NCBI RefSeq assembly: GCF_024347455.1
Contig: NZ_AP025483.1
Coordinates: 2,666,001 to 2,730,000 of the forward strand
Direction of reading: 5' to 3'
From: Vibrio echinoideorum
GTDB lineage: Bacteria; Pseudomonadota; Gammaproteobacteria; Enterobacterales; Vibrionaceae
Length of the DNA stretch: 64,000 nucleotides
Notes under the pieces: model-generated
What the model was told of the DNA's origin: nothing
Databases searched by the model: none
The model's input: only the letters and a program-made list of their open reading frames with translations
Translations under genes and position numbers: made by a program
In this document: positions 19,444 through 28,214 of the stretch, in pieces
Position numbering within the stretch: position 1 is the stretch's first letter
How the letters are laid out: each line of letters starts with the position of its first letter

Positions 19444-19530
19444 TTACAACGTTACTTAGACAAACCATAAGTCTTCTTAACTATATACTCTTCGCTAGGC
19501 TCTTTGCTTAGTTGAGAGGAAAGCTTTGCT

Positions 19531-19615
19531 GCGGTCGTGGCGGAATTGGTAGACGCACCAGATTTAGGTTCTGGCGCCGTAAGGTGTGAGAGTTCAAGTC
19601 TCTCCGACCGCACCA
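19531..19615 (+). tRNA. tRNA-Leu (TAG), copy 3
   Basis: This 85-base gene is identical to copy 2. It starts a 283-bp Leu-Met module that recurs at 20615. Confidence 0.95.
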
Positions 19616-19666
19616 TTATTTCTCTTTAATTAGAGATAAAATAGTGAATGTATAAAATTCATTATT

Positions 19667-19743
19667 GGCTACTTAGCTCAGTTGGTTAGAGCACATCACT
19701 CATAATGATGGGGTCGCAGGTTCGAATCCCGCAGTAGCCACCA
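19667..19743 (+). tRNA. tRNA-Met (CAT), elongator, copy 3
   Basis: The 77 bases are identical to the other Met copies; CCA is encoded. Confidence 0.95.
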
Positions 19744-19813
19744 TTTATACAACGTTATATTGAATCACCAATGTCGATATAACTATACTCTTCGCTAGAG
19801 TAAAAGCTTTGCT

Positions 19814-19898
19814 GCGGTCGTGGCGGAATTGGTAGACGCACCAGATTTAGGTTCTGGCGCCGTAAGGTGTGAGAGTTCAAGTCTCTCCGACCGCACCA
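19814..19898 (+). tRNA. tRNA-Leu (TAG), copy 4
   Basis: This 85-base gene is the first of three consecutive 258-bp Leu-Gln periods (starts at 19814, 20072 and 20330). Confidence 0.95.
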
Positions 19899-19928
19899 TT
19901 ATTTAGATATCTTAAATGATATCACTGT

Positions 19929-20003
19929 TGGGCTATCGCCAAGCGGTAAGGCACTGGCTTTTGATGCCAGCATTCCCTGGTTCGAATCCAGGTAGCCCAG
20001 CCA
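19929..20003 (+). tRNA. tRNA-Gln (TTG), copy 3
   Basis: The 75 bases are identical to the other Gln copies; CCA is encoded. Confidence 0.95.
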
Positions 20004-20071
20004 TTACAACGTTACTTAGACAAACCATAAGTCTTCTTAACTATACTCTTCGCTAGAGTAAAAGCTTTGCT

Positions 20072-20156
20072 GCGGTCGTGGCGGAATTGGTAGACGCACC
20101 AGATTTAGGTTCTGGCGCCGTAAGGTGTGAGAGTTCAAGTCTCTCCGACCGCACCA
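20072..20156 (+). tRNA. tRNA-Leu (TAG), copy 5
   Basis: This 85-base gene lies exactly 258 bases after copy 4. Confidence 0.95.
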
Positions 20157-20186
20157 TTATTTAGATATCTTAAATGATATCACTGT

Positions 20187-20261
20187 TGGGCTATCGCCAA
20201 GCGGTAAGGCACTGGCTTTTGATGCCAGCATTCCCTGGTTCGAATCCAGGTAGCCCAGCCA
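20187..20261 (+). tRNA. tRNA-Gln (TTG), copy 4
   Basis: The 75-base gene lies exactly 258 bases after Gln copy 3. Confidence 0.95.
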
Positions 20262-20329
20262 TTACAACGTTACTTAGACAAACCATAAGTCTTCTTAACT
20301 ATACTCTTCGCTAGAGTAAAAGCTTTGCT

Positions 20330-20414
20330 GCGGTCGTGGCGGAATTGGTAGACGCACCAGATTTAGGTTCTGGCGCCGTAAGGTGTGAGAGTTCAAGTCT
20401 CTCCGACCGCACCA
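20330..20414 (+). tRNA. tRNA-Leu (TAG), copy 6
   Basis: This 85-base gene lies 258 bases after copy 5. The following spacer differs by one base (CTTAATTGATATC). Confidence 0.95.
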
Positions 20415-20444
20415 TTATTTAGATATCTTAATTGATATCACTGT

Positions 20445-20519
20445 TGGGCTATCGCCAAGCGGTAAGGCACTGGCTTTTGATGCCAGCATTCCCTGGTTCG
20501 AATCCAGGTAGCCCAGCCA
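20445..20519 (+). tRNA. tRNA-Gln (TTG), copy 5
   Basis: The 75-base gene is followed by a different, 95-base spacer. Confidence 0.95.
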
Positions 20520-20614
20520 CTATTTAAACTCTTTGTTTCTTACTGCAAAGTAAACAACCAAGAGCACAACGTTATATCGAATCACCAATGTCGATATAAC
20601 TATAAAGATTTGCT

Positions 20615-20699
20615 GCGGTCGTGGCGGAATTGGTAGACGCACCAGATTTAGGTTCTGGCGCCGTAAGGTGTGAGAGTTCAAGTCTCTCCGACCGCACCA
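20615..20699 (+). tRNA. tRNA-Leu (TAG), copy 7
   Basis: This 85-base gene starts the second 283-bp Leu-Met module. Confidence 0.95.
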
Positions 20700-20750
20700 T
20701 TATTTCTCTTTAATTAGAGATAAAATAGTGAATGTATAAAATTCATTATT

Positions 20751-20827
20751 GGCTACTTAGCTCAGTTGGTTAGAGCACATCACTCATAATGATGGGGTCG
20801 CAGGTTCGAATCCCGCAGTAGCCACCA
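20751..20827 (+). tRNA. tRNA-Met (CAT), elongator, copy 4
   Basis: The 77-base gene and its flanks match Met copy 3 and its flanks. Confidence 0.95.
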
Positions 20828-20897
20828 TTTATACAACGTTATATTGAATCACCAATGTCGATATAACTATACTCTTCGCTAGAGTAAAAGCTTTGCT

Positions 20898-20982
20898 GCG
20901 GTCGTGGCGGAATTGGTAGACGCACCAGATTTAGGTTCTGGCGCCGTAAGGTGTGAGAGTTCAAGTCTCTCCGACCGCACCA
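20898..20982 (+). tRNA. tRNA-Leu (TAG), copy 8
   Basis: This 85-base gene lies 283 bases after copy 7 and 258 bases before copy 9. Confidence 0.95.
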
Positions 20983-21012
20983 TTATTTAGATATCTTAAA
21001 TGATATCACTGT

Positions 21013-21087
21013 TGGGCTATCGCCAAGCGGTAAGGCACTGGCTTTTGATGCCAGCATTCCCTGGTTCGAATCCAGGTAGCCCAGCCA
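21013..21087 (+). tRNA. tRNA-Gln (TTG), copy 6
   Basis: The 75-base gene is the last Gln gene of the array; CCA is encoded. Confidence 0.95.
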
Positions 21088-21155
21088 TTACAACGTTACT
21101 TAGACAAACCATAAGTCTTTTTAACTATACTCTTTGCTAGAGTAAAAGCTTTGCT

Positions 21156-21240
21156 GCGGTCGTGGCGGAATTGGTAGACGCACCAGATTTAGGTTCTGGC
21201 GCCGTAAGGTGTGAGAGTTCAAGTCTCTCCGACCGCACCA
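21156..21240 (+). tRNA. tRNA-Leu (TAG), copy 9
   Basis: This 85-base gene is the last of the array, 11 bases before the terminator stem. The spacer before it has two T substitutions relative to the others. Confidence 0.95.
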
Positions 21241-21251
21241 TCATTGAATAG

Positions 21252-21280
21252 AACCCAGCTTTTTAGCTGGGTTTTGTTTT
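21252..21280 (+). terminator. Intrinsic terminator of the tRNA array
   Basis: AACCCAGCT and AGCTGGGTT flank TTTT and are followed by a T-rich tail. It is the only terminator-like hairpin noticed inside or after the array, so all 19 genes may be one transcript. Confidence 0.88.
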
Positions 21281-21397
21281 ATCTGGAATATGTAATTCTG
21301 CTAGCCAAGTCACCAAGTATTCTTCTTTATAACCTCACTTTTAATACGATTTTATAAGACAATGTCTGCTCCACTTTCTAATTGAGTATGACTACCT

Positions 21398-22444
21398 ATG
21401 AAAACCCTCCCATTAACGTTCGGTTGCTACACGGATACGCCAAGTAAAAGCCAAGGTGTCTATCAAACTCAATTAGATCTAGAAACAGGAAAACTATTAC
21501 CTCTAGAGCTTATTGCCGAATGTAATAACCCCTCTTTTGTCACTGCGACAAAGTCTGGAATCTATACGGTATCTGAGGTTGAGCAAAAGAAACAACCGCA
21601 ACTAATTCATATACCTAATGTTGATTCACCGATCTCGTCCAATACAGGCCTAATCTCGGGAGATCACCCCTGCCACATTGCGATAGATCCACACAATAAA
21701 TTTGCTATCACTTCTCAATACTCATCAGGCACATTCGATATATTTAGTTTAAATATCAATGGCAGCATCGATAAGCGACTCAAAACACTCAAGATGTTTG
21801 GTTCAGGGCCGAACAACGAGAGACAAACTAGCCCGCATGCCCATCAAAGTCTTTTCCTACAAAACTCTCCACAGTTTGTCACCGTCGATCTCGGAGCCGA
21901 TCGAATCAATTTCTATTGCTTTGACGAAGAGCAGGAAGAGTTTCTTGATGAGCCAATGCAGTCTATTAAAGTACCAGCAGGGAATGGCCCTCGACATCTA
22001 ATCTTCAACAAAGCCGAAGATAGAGCCTATGTGATCTGTGAGCTATCTGAAACCATTTTGATTTTAGAAAAAACACTCGGGCGTTGGAGTATTAAAGATG
22101 AGGTTGATGCGCTACCCAATATGGAAAAAGGAGAAGCAGCAGCGGCAATTAAATTGTCGCCTGATGAGCAGTTTCTTTATGTCTCTTGCAGACACCAATC
22201 AAGAATCAGTAGTTTCAAAATCGACTCTGAGACTGAAAAGCTGACTTTCGTTAACAGCTACGATACTGAAGGTAAATTCCCAAGAGATTTTCATGTAACT
22301 GAAGATGGACAGTGGCTCATCGCAGCAAATCAACACTCAAACAACATCACCTCATTCAAGCGTAATACTGAAGATGGTTCTCTGACCTATACCGGGTACT
22401 CGTTAGACCTTGATTCACCAGTTTGTGTCACTCAGCAACAATAA
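21398..22444 (+). CDS. pgl: Lactonase-family beta-propeller, probable 6-phosphogluconolactonase
   Basis: The 348-residue cytoplasmic protein has the repeated blade pattern of the YbhE-type lactonase family, with segments GDHPCHIAIDP, SPHAHQSLF, VDLGADRI, GNGPRHLIF and LSPDEQFLYVSCR. E. coli Pgl (331 residues) hydrolyses 6-phosphogluconolactone in the oxidative pentose phosphate pathway by this fold; other family members act on other lactones, so the substrate is probable rather than certain. It stands alone between the tRNA array and ubiF, with a terminator directly after it. The ATG at 21398 is the only good start. Confidence 0.8.
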   Translation: MKTLPLTFGCYTDTPSKSQGVYQTQLDLETGKLLPLELIAECNNPSFVTATKSGIYTVSEVEQKKQPQLIHIPNVDSPISSNTGLISGDHPCHIAIDPHNKFAITSQYSSGTFDIFSLNINGSIDKRLKTLKMFGSGPNNERQTSPHAHQSLFLQNSPQFVTVDLGADRINFYCFDEEQEEFLDEPMQSIKVPAGNGPRHLIFNKAEDRAYVICELSETILILEKTLGRWSIKDEVDALPNMEKGEAAAAIKLSPDEQFLYVSCRHQSRISSFKIDSETEKLTFVNSYDTEGKFPRDFHVTEDGQWLIAANQHSNNITSFKRNTEDGSLTYTGYSLDLDSPVCVTQQQ

Positions 22445-22464
22445 GCATTACAACAAAAACAAAA

Positions 22465-22490
22465 AAGGAGAGCTTCTGCTCTCCTTCTCT
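22465..22490. terminator. Bidirectional terminator between pgl and ubiF
   Basis: AAGGAGAGC-TTCT-GCTCTCCTT is flanked by A-rich and T-rich sequence and sits between converging genes. Confidence 0.85.
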
Positions 22491-22515
22491 ATATAAATAA
22501 CCAGAGTTAACCGTA

Positions 22516-23691
22516 TTAAAGGCCCAAGGCGTATTTCAATACTTGAGATTTAATCGGCCCTGAGTTTTCCGCTAACTTTAACGCTGCATTGCGTACAAAT
22601 TTTAGAGGGCCAATATCATTACTGAAAGTTTTGTAAAAGAAATCCATGCCACTTTGCATCATAAGGTTATCGCCTCTTCTCATCACTTCATAGCGTTTTG
22701 CTACAGATTGAGTCAATTCACCTTTTTCTTTGGAAATATCTAATAGAGCGGCAACATCTTTAAAGCCTAAATTGACACCCTGCCCTGCTAATGGGTTGAT
22801 CGTGTGTGCAGAATCTCCAACCAAAATACAATTGTTCTTGAAGTAAGATTGCGCATGACGTCGAGTAAGAGGGAACGAACCAGAGTTGAGGACTTTGATG
22901 TCTCCTAATTCCGTGGGGAAGTTAGCAAATACTTCATTACGCAACTTTTCAGGGGTCATCGATGATAATTGCTTAATGCGAGATGGGGAGTCATACCAAA
23001 CCAACGATCCCTGCCCGACTTCTTGACCGTCAGAGCTTAGAGAACATAGAGGCAAAAACGAGCGAGGACCACTTGGTAAAAATTGTTGCCAAGTAATATC
23101 TTGTTGAGGTTGATCCGTTTCCACATTGATAAGCATGCAGTGCTGTCGATAATCCCAAGCCGTAATGCCGATACCAGCTTGCTGTCGAACGGCTGAGTTG
23201 GCTCCATCAGCGCCAATGACCCACTTTGCTGATAATTGAGAACCAGATTGGAGCTTCACTATGTTGGTTTCGCCAAACTCAATAGTGTCCAATTTCTCTG
23301 GGCATAGGAGCGTTAAATTGTCGTATGCTTCAAACTGAGACCATAATCCTAGTTGAATGAGCCTATTCTCAACGATATAGCCTAGACGAGGCAGATCCAG
23401 TGATGCAGCATCAAATCGAGTACGACACTCTGGGTGCTCCCACGTTTCTAAACGTTTATAAGAACAGACCCGCATTGCAGCAATGCTTTGCCACGCACCC
23501 AGCTCTTCAAGTAAATCTACCGAAGCTTGAGAAATTGCCGATACACGGATATCCATCGCTTGTGCCTCATCAAAAGCTTGTGGGGCAAAACCTTCGATCA
23601 CCGTAACACTCAGCCCTTGCTTTGCAAAACCGACCGCTGTTGCTGCGCCAACCATGCCACCACCCACTACTACAACGTCGTAACTGTTCAT
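22516..23691 (-). CDS. ubiF: Ubiquinone-biosynthesis FAD monooxygenase UbiF
   Basis: The 391-residue flavoprotein belongs to the UbiF/UbiH/UbiI hydroxylases. VVVGGGMVGAA at 7-17 binds the FAD ADP moiety, GADGANSAVR at 160-169 is the family's DG motif, and GDSAHTINPLAGQG at 292-305 is the second FAD motif. UbiF (also called Coq7-equivalent) hydroxylates demethoxyubiquinone near the end of the pathway. I choose UbiF over the paralogues because it is divergent from miaB and near a Met-Leu-Gln tRNA cluster, exactly as in E. coli. Confidence 0.88.
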   Translation of the reverse strand: MNSYDVVVVGGGMVGAATAVGFAKQGLSVTVIEGFAPQAFDEAQAMDIRVSAISQASVDLLEELGAWQSIAAMRVCSYKRLETWEHPECRTRFDAASLDLPRLGYIVENRLIQLGLWSQFEAYDNLTLLCPEKLDTIEFGETNIVKLQSGSQLSAKWVIGADGANSAVRQQAGIGITAWDYRQHCMLINVETDQPQQDITWQQFLPSGPRSFLPLCSLSSDGQEVGQGSLVWYDSPSRIKQLSSMTPEKLRNEVFANFPTELGDIKVLNSGSFPLTRRHAQSYFKNNCILVGDSAHTINPLAGQGVNLGFKDVAALLDISKEKGELTQSVAKRYEVMRRGDNLMMQSGMDFFYKTFSNDIGPLKFVRNAALKLAENSGPIKSQVLKYALGL

Positions 23692-23999
23692 ATTTTGTAC
23701 TTATCAGTTTGATTCTTTGACTGTTTTTGATTGTACTTTTTCATAACTAACTTGTAACCAAAAACCTTATTCGAAAAAAGGGTTATCCCTTATGGTATAT
23801 GGCGTTAACAATAATAAAAACCACTACATAAGAGATTTGTTCAGACTACTAGTCAGTCGGTTTTGAAACCAGTACAATACGCCGCTTGCCGCTAGAGCCA
23901 GTCATAAAATTGAATACCGAATTATGACAAACAATACTGGCGGATGAATAATGGGCGATTTGCTCCCTTAAATTAAACTAACGATCGAGCGAACATATA
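23692..23999. other. Intergenic region between divergent ubiF and miaB
   Basis: These 308 bases must hold both promoters. A small hairpin AAGGG-TTAT-CCCTT lies near 23780 and the palindrome GACTACTAGTC near 23846-23856. TACAAT near 23875 is a possible -10 for miaB, but no matching -35 was found. No gene is seen. Confidence 0.5.
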
Positions 24000-25424
24000 A
24001 TGAGTAAGAAACTGCTAATTAAAACTTGGGGCTGTCAGATGAATGAATACGATTCATCAAAAATGGCTGACCTGCTTAACGCTGCAAATGGCTATGAGCT
24101 AACTGAAGTACCTGAGGAAGCAGACGTACTACTATTGAATACTTGTTCTATCCGCGAAAAAGCGCAAGAAAAAGTATTCCACCAGCTTGGTCGTTGGAAA
24201 ACGCTTAAAGATAAAAAAGAAGGTGTGGTGATCGGTGTGGGTGGCTGTGTAGCAACTCAGGAAGGTGATCACATTCGTCAACGTGCACCGTACGTAGACG
24301 TTATCTTTGGCCCACAAACATTACACCGTCTGCCAGAAATGATTAAGTCATCACTGTCTAACGAAAAGCCAGTAATGGATATCTCATTCCCTGAGATCGA
24401 AAAGTTCGATAACCTGCCGGAACCTAAAGCAGATGGCGCAACGGCCTATGTTTCTATCATGGAAGGTTGTTCTAAGTACTGTACTTACTGCGTTGTGCCA
24501 TACACTCGTGGCGAAGAAGTTAGTCGTCCAATGGATGATGTACTCTACGAGGTAGCACAGCTGGCTGAGCAAGGTGTGCGTGAAGTAAACCTATTGGGTC
24601 AAAACGTAAACGCATTCCGCGGCCCAACTCACGAAGGTGACATCTGTACATTCGCAGAGCTACTTCGTTTAGTGGCGTCTATCGATGGTATCGACCGTAT
24701 TCGTTTCACGACAAGCCACCCGCTTGAGTTTGGTGATGACATCATTGAAGTTTACAAAGATACGCCAGAGCTAGTGAGCTTCTTACACTTGCCTGTACAA
24801 AGTGGTAGTGACCGTATTCTTACGATGATGAAGCGTCCACATACCGCGATTGAGTACAAGTCTATTATCCGTAAACTGCGTAAAGCTCGTCCTGATATTC
24901 AAATCAGCTCTGACTTTATTGTTGGTTTCCCTGGTGAATCTAAGCAAGACTTCCAAGATACTATGAAGCTAATTAAAGAAGTTGATTTCGATATGAGCTT
25001 CAGCTTTGTTTTCTCTCCTCGTCCAGGTACACCTGCCGCAGATTACCCGTGTGATGTACCAGCACAAGAGAAGAAAGATCGCCTGTGGGAACTGCAACAG
25101 ACAGTAAACACACAAGCTATGCGTTTCTCTCGTCTAATGTTAGGCACAGAGCAACGTATCCTTGTTGAAGGTCCATCAAGAAAGAACTTAATGGAACTGC
25201 GTGGTCGCACTGAAAACAGCCGTGTTGTGAACTTCGAAGGTTCTGCGGATCTTATCGGTCAATTCGTAGATGTTAAGATCACTGAGGTGTACACCAACTC
25301 ACTACGTGGTGAGCTAGTTCGCACAGAAAAAGACATGGGTCTACGCGTTGTAATGACTCCAGCAGAAATGATGGAAAAAACAAAACGTGAAGACGAGCTA
25401 GGTGTAGCAACATTTACGCCATAG
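24000..25424 (+). CDS. miaB: tRNA-2-methylthio-N6-dimethylallyladenosine synthase MiaB
   Basis: The 474-residue radical-SAM enzyme adds the 2-methylthio group to i6A37 of tRNAs that read UNN codons. Two Fe-S clusters are visible: Cys12, Cys49 and Cys83 in the N-terminal UPF0004 domain, and the radical-SAM triad Cys157, Cys161, Cys164 in [18 protein letters not shown] domain ends the protein. Length equals E. coli MiaB (474). It is followed by a strong terminator at 25514-25552, then the ybeZ-lnt operon, as in E. coli. Confidence 0.96.
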   Translation: MSKKLLIKTWGCQMNEYDSSKMADLLNAANGYELTEVPEEADVLLLNTCSIREKAQEKVFHQLGRWKTLKDKKEGVVIGVGGCVATQEGDHIRQRAPYVDVIFGPQTLHRLPEMIKSSLSNEKPVMDISFPEIEKFDNLPEPKADGATAYVSIMEGCSKYCTYCVVPYTRGEEVSRPMDDVLYEVAQLAEQGVREVNLLGQNVNAFRGPTHEGDICTFAELLRLVASIDGIDRIRFTTSHPLEFGDDIIEVYKDTPELVSFLHLPVQSGSDRILTMMKRPHTAIEYKSIIRKLRKARPDIQISSDFIVGFPGESKQDFQDTMKLIKEVDFDMSFSFVFSPRPGTPAADYPCDVPAQEKKDRLWELQQTVNTQAMRFSRLMLGTEQRILVEGPSRKNLMELRGRTENSRVVNFEGSADLIGQFVDVKITEVYTNSLRGELVRTEKDMGLRVVMTPAEMMEKTKREDELGVATFTP

Positions 25425-25513
25425 CCAATACAACTGTTTGAGCACAAAGCGCAAACACAAAGCTTGAAATTACCTAACTAAGTGACCATCTTAGAAATAG
25501 GGATATCACCATC

Positions 25514-25552
25514 AGAAGCCCGGTCTAAATCGGGCTTCTTGCTCTTTTTTTT
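25514..25552 (+). terminator. Intrinsic terminator after miaB
   Basis: AGAAGCCCG pairs with CGGGCTTCT across an eight-base loop, followed by TGCTC and eight T. It separates miaB from ybeZ. Confidence 0.88.
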
Positions 25553-25587
25553 ATTTAAGAGCGAGTGGCACAAAATGAGAGGCTAAT

Positions 25588-26709
25588 TTGAGCAATAGAA
25601 TCGTTACTTTAGAGATCAATCTAGAACCTGCTGACAACCAGCGTTTGGCAAGCTTATGTGGTCCATTCGACGACAATATAAAGCACCTTGAACGTCGCCT
25701 TGGCGTTGAAATTAACTACCGTAGTAATTTTTTCACCATCGTAGGCAAGCCCCACACCACGGCAGCCGCTTTAGATATCATCAAGCACCTCTATGTGGAA
25801 ACGACTCCTGTTAAAGGTAATGTATCTGATATTGAACCAGAGCAAGTGCATCTTGCTGTCACTGAATCTGGTATTTTGGAGCAACATGCCGAGTCTGAAA
25901 TTGACTACGGCAAAGAAGTGACTATTAAGACTAAAAAAGGCGTCATCAAACCGCGTACGCCAAACCAAGCTCAATACCTAATGAACATGGTAACCCATGA
26001 CATCACCTTTGGTATTGGTCCTGCTGGTACAGGCAAAACTTACCTTGCCGTGGCCGCTGCTGTTGATGCTTTGGAGCGACAAGAGGTTCGCCGAATCTTA
26101 CTGACTCGCCCTGCTGTTGAAGCTGGAGAGAAGCTTGGTTTCCTACCCGGCGATTTAAGCCAAAAAGTAGATCCCTATTTACGTCCGCTTTACGATGCAC
26201 TCTTTGAGATGCTTGGCTTTGAGCGTGTTGAGAAGTTGATTGAACGTAACGTGATTGAAGTTGCGCCACTGGCTTATATGCGTGGCCGTACATTAAATGA
26301 TGCGTTTATCATTCTTGATGAGAGCCAAAACACTACGGTAGAACAGATGAAAATGTTCTTAACACGCATCGGTTTTAACTCACGCGCTGTGATCACGGGT
26401 GATATCACTCAGATCGATTTACCTCGTGGAGCAAAATCTGGCCTACGCCATGCGACTGAAGTACTTAGTGAAGTTGATGACATTAGCTTTAACTTCTTCA
26501 TGTCTGAAGACGTGGTTCGTCACCCAGTAGTTGCTCGTATCGTGAACGCGTACGAGAAGTGGGAAGCAAAAGACCAGAAAGAGCGCAAAGAGTTTGAACA
26601 ACGTAAACGAGAAGAAAGAGAAGCTAAATTTCTTGAGACTCAGCAAGCCGTTGCGACACAATTAGCAACACAAAATAGCTCTGTAATTGCAGAACAAGGT
26701 GATAAATAG
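25588..26709 (+). CDS. ybeZ: PhoH-family ATPase YbeZ
   Basis: The 373-residue protein has an N-terminal nucleic-acid-binding region (about 1-100) and a PhoH ATPase domain with Walker A GPAGTGKT at 144-151 and the Walker B DESQ at 244-247. YbeZ works with YbeY in rRNA processing and ribosome quality control; its exact activity is not settled. The C-terminal tail from about 325 is rich in Glu, Lys and Arg. The start is TTG at 25588. It abuts ybeY with no gap. Confidence 0.93.
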   Translation: MSNRIVTLEINLEPADNQRLASLCGPFDDNIKHLERRLGVEINYRSNFFTIVGKPHTTAAALDIIKHLYVETTPVKGNVSDIEPEQVHLAVTESGILEQHAESEIDYGKEVTIKTKKGVIKPRTPNQAQYLMNMVTHDITFGIGPAGTGKTYLAVAAAVDALERQEVRRILLTRPAVEAGEKLGFLPGDLSQKVDPYLRPLYDALFEMLGFERVEKLIERNVIEVAPLAYMRGRTLNDAFIILDESQNTTVEQMKMFLTRIGFNSRAVITGDITQIDLPRGAKSGLRHATEVLSEVDDISFNFFMSEDVVRHPVVARIVNAYEKWEAKDQKERKEFEQRKREEREAKFLETQQAVATQLATQNSSVIAEQGDK

Positions 26710-27171
26710 ATGTCTATTGAACTAGACCTGCAACTAGCGGTCGAAAATGAGCAAGGTCTTCCAACCGAGCAAGATATTCAGCTTTGGTTAGATAAGACAA
26801 TTCCTCCGTTCCAAGAGAATGCAGAGCTCACCGTTCGTATTGTTGATACAAAAGAGAGCCACCAGCTCAATCATGATTATCGTGGAAAAGATAAGCCAAC
26901 TAACGTGTTATCTTTTCCATTTGAAGCACCACCAGGAATGGAATTAGATCTACTGGGTGACCTTATTATCTGCCGCCAAGTTGTCGAAAAAGAAGCAGAA
27001 GAGCAAAATAAGCCTCTGCTAGCACACTGGGCTCATATGGTTGTACATGGCAGTCTCCATCTGCTAGGTTATGATCATATCGAAGATGATGAAGCTGAAG
27101 AGATGGAGTCACTCGAAACAGAAATCATGCAAACTATGGGCTTTGAAGACCCTTATATTCTAGAAAAGTAA
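26710..27171 (+). CDS. ybeY: Endoribonuclease YbeY
   Basis: The 153-residue metalloprotein takes part in 16S rRNA 3' maturation and removal of defective 70S ribosomes. The metal-binding signature [11 protein letters not shown] (His113, His117, His123) is complete, and the conserved TNVLSFPFE segment is at about 64-72. The ATG follows the ybeZ stop at once, so the two are probably translationally coupled. Confidence 0.95.
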   Translation: MSIELDLQLAVENEQGLPTEQDIQLWLDKTIPPFQENAELTVRIVDTKESHQLNHDYRGKDKPTNVLSFPFEAPPGMELDLLGDLIICRQVVEKEAEEQNKPLLAHWAHMVVHGSLHLLGYDHIEDDEAEEMESLETEIMQTMGFEDPYILEK

Positions 27172-27291
27172 ATTGATTCTAGTAAAGTAGGTTGTAGAGA
27201 AACAACAACTCATCGAACCTGTTATTTTCACAGGAATCTGAGTTTTAATGTGTGCTATCACACTTCTGATAGCGTTATTTTTTGAGAAATC

Positions 27292-28182
27292 ATGAACGAA
27301 GGTAACCCCCCCACTTCTGAGGGAAGTAAAAAATCTGAAGGTCCGAGTAGAAAGTCCTTCTTTGAACGTCTAGGCCAAATATTTCAAGGCGAAGTTAAAG
27401 ATCGCCAAGAGCTTGTGGATGTGATCCGCGGTTCTGAGATTAATGACCTAATTGACCACGACACACGCGACATGCTCGAAGGTGTTATGGAAATTTCAGA
27501 GATGCGAGTACGCGATATAATGTTGCCTCGCTCTCAAATGGTTACAGTTGAACGCACCGATGATTTAGATACATTGATTGCGCTTCTTACTGACGCTCAA
27601 CACTCTCGCTACCCAGTGATCAGTGAAGATAAAGACCATGTTGAAGGCATTCTATTAGCGAAGGACCTACTTAAGTACCTAGGTTCAGACAGTGCCCCAT
27701 TTGATATCGAACAAGTGATTCGCCCTGCAGTCGTTGTTCCTGAAAGTAAGCGAGTTGATCGCCTGCTTAAAGAATTCCGTGAAGAGCGTTACCACATGTC
27801 TATCGTTGTCGATGAGTTTGGCGGTGTATCTGGCCTAGTAACCATTGAAGATATCCTCGAAGAAATCGTTGGTGAAATTGAAGACGAGTTCGACGATGAG
27901 GAAGAGTTAGATATTCGTAAGCTGAGTAAGCATACCTTCTCTGTTAAAGCTTTAACTACTATTGAAGAGTTCAACGATACGTTTGGGACCGACTTTAGTG
28001 ATGATGAAGTTGATACTGTAGGTGGTATGGTCATGACAGCGCTCGGTCACCTGCCAGTTCGTGGAGAAATTGTAGAAATCGAAAACTACCATTTCAAAAT
28101 AACTTCAGCGGATAATCGTCGTGTGATTCAGCTACAGGTAACCATTCCTGACGAGCAACCTCTTCCGACTATCGAAGAATAA
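27292..28182 (+). CDS. corC: CBS-domain protein CorC (YbeX)
   Basis: The 296-residue cytoplasmic protein has two CBS domains (about 70-190, starting near [10 protein letters not shown]) and a C-terminal CorC/HlyC domain (about 205-285). It has long been linked to magnesium/cobalt efflux through CorA, and more recently to ribosome maturation together with YbeY and YbeZ, which fits this operon. An acidic stretch ([13 protein letters not shown]) connects the parts. It lies 120 bases after ybeY and 32 bases before lnt. Confidence 0.92.
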   Translation: MNEGNPPTSEGSKKSEGPSRKSFFERLGQIFQGEVKDRQELVDVIRGSEINDLIDHDTRDMLEGVMEISEMRVRDIMLPRSQMVTVERTDDLDTLIALLTDAQHSRYPVISEDKDHVEGILLAKDLLKYLGSDSAPFDIEQVIRPAVVVPESKRVDRLLKEFREERYHMSIVVDEFGGVSGLVTIEDILEEIVGEIEDEFDDEEELDIRKLSKHTFSVKALTTIEEFNDTFGTDFSDDEVDTVGGMVMTALGHLPVRGEIVEIENYHFKITSADNRRVIQLQVTIPDEQPLPTIEE

Positions 28183-28214
28183 CAACTTCTCTCTAAAGAG
28201 ATGACAGAAATTAG

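Larger units (their letters stand above)
19254..21240 (+). repeat. Tandem tRNA modules (258-bp Leu-Gln and 283-bp Leu-Met units)
   Basis: Leu start-to-start distances are 277, 283, 258, 258, 285, 283 and 258. The Leu-Gln units at 19814, 20072, 20330 and 20898 are near identical, spacers included, except that the one at 20330 has a diverged tail. The Leu-Met units at 19531 and 20615 match each other. The order Leu-Met-Leu-Gln thus appears twice (19531 and 20615) as a higher-order duplication. Identical spacers point to recent copying or ongoing homogenisation. Confidence 0.9.

Noticed and set aside
18656..21240. Regularly repeated units with spacers, at first sight like a CRISPR array
   Set aside because: The repeats are complete tRNA genes with encoded CCA, the spacers are themselves repeated, and no cas genes are near.
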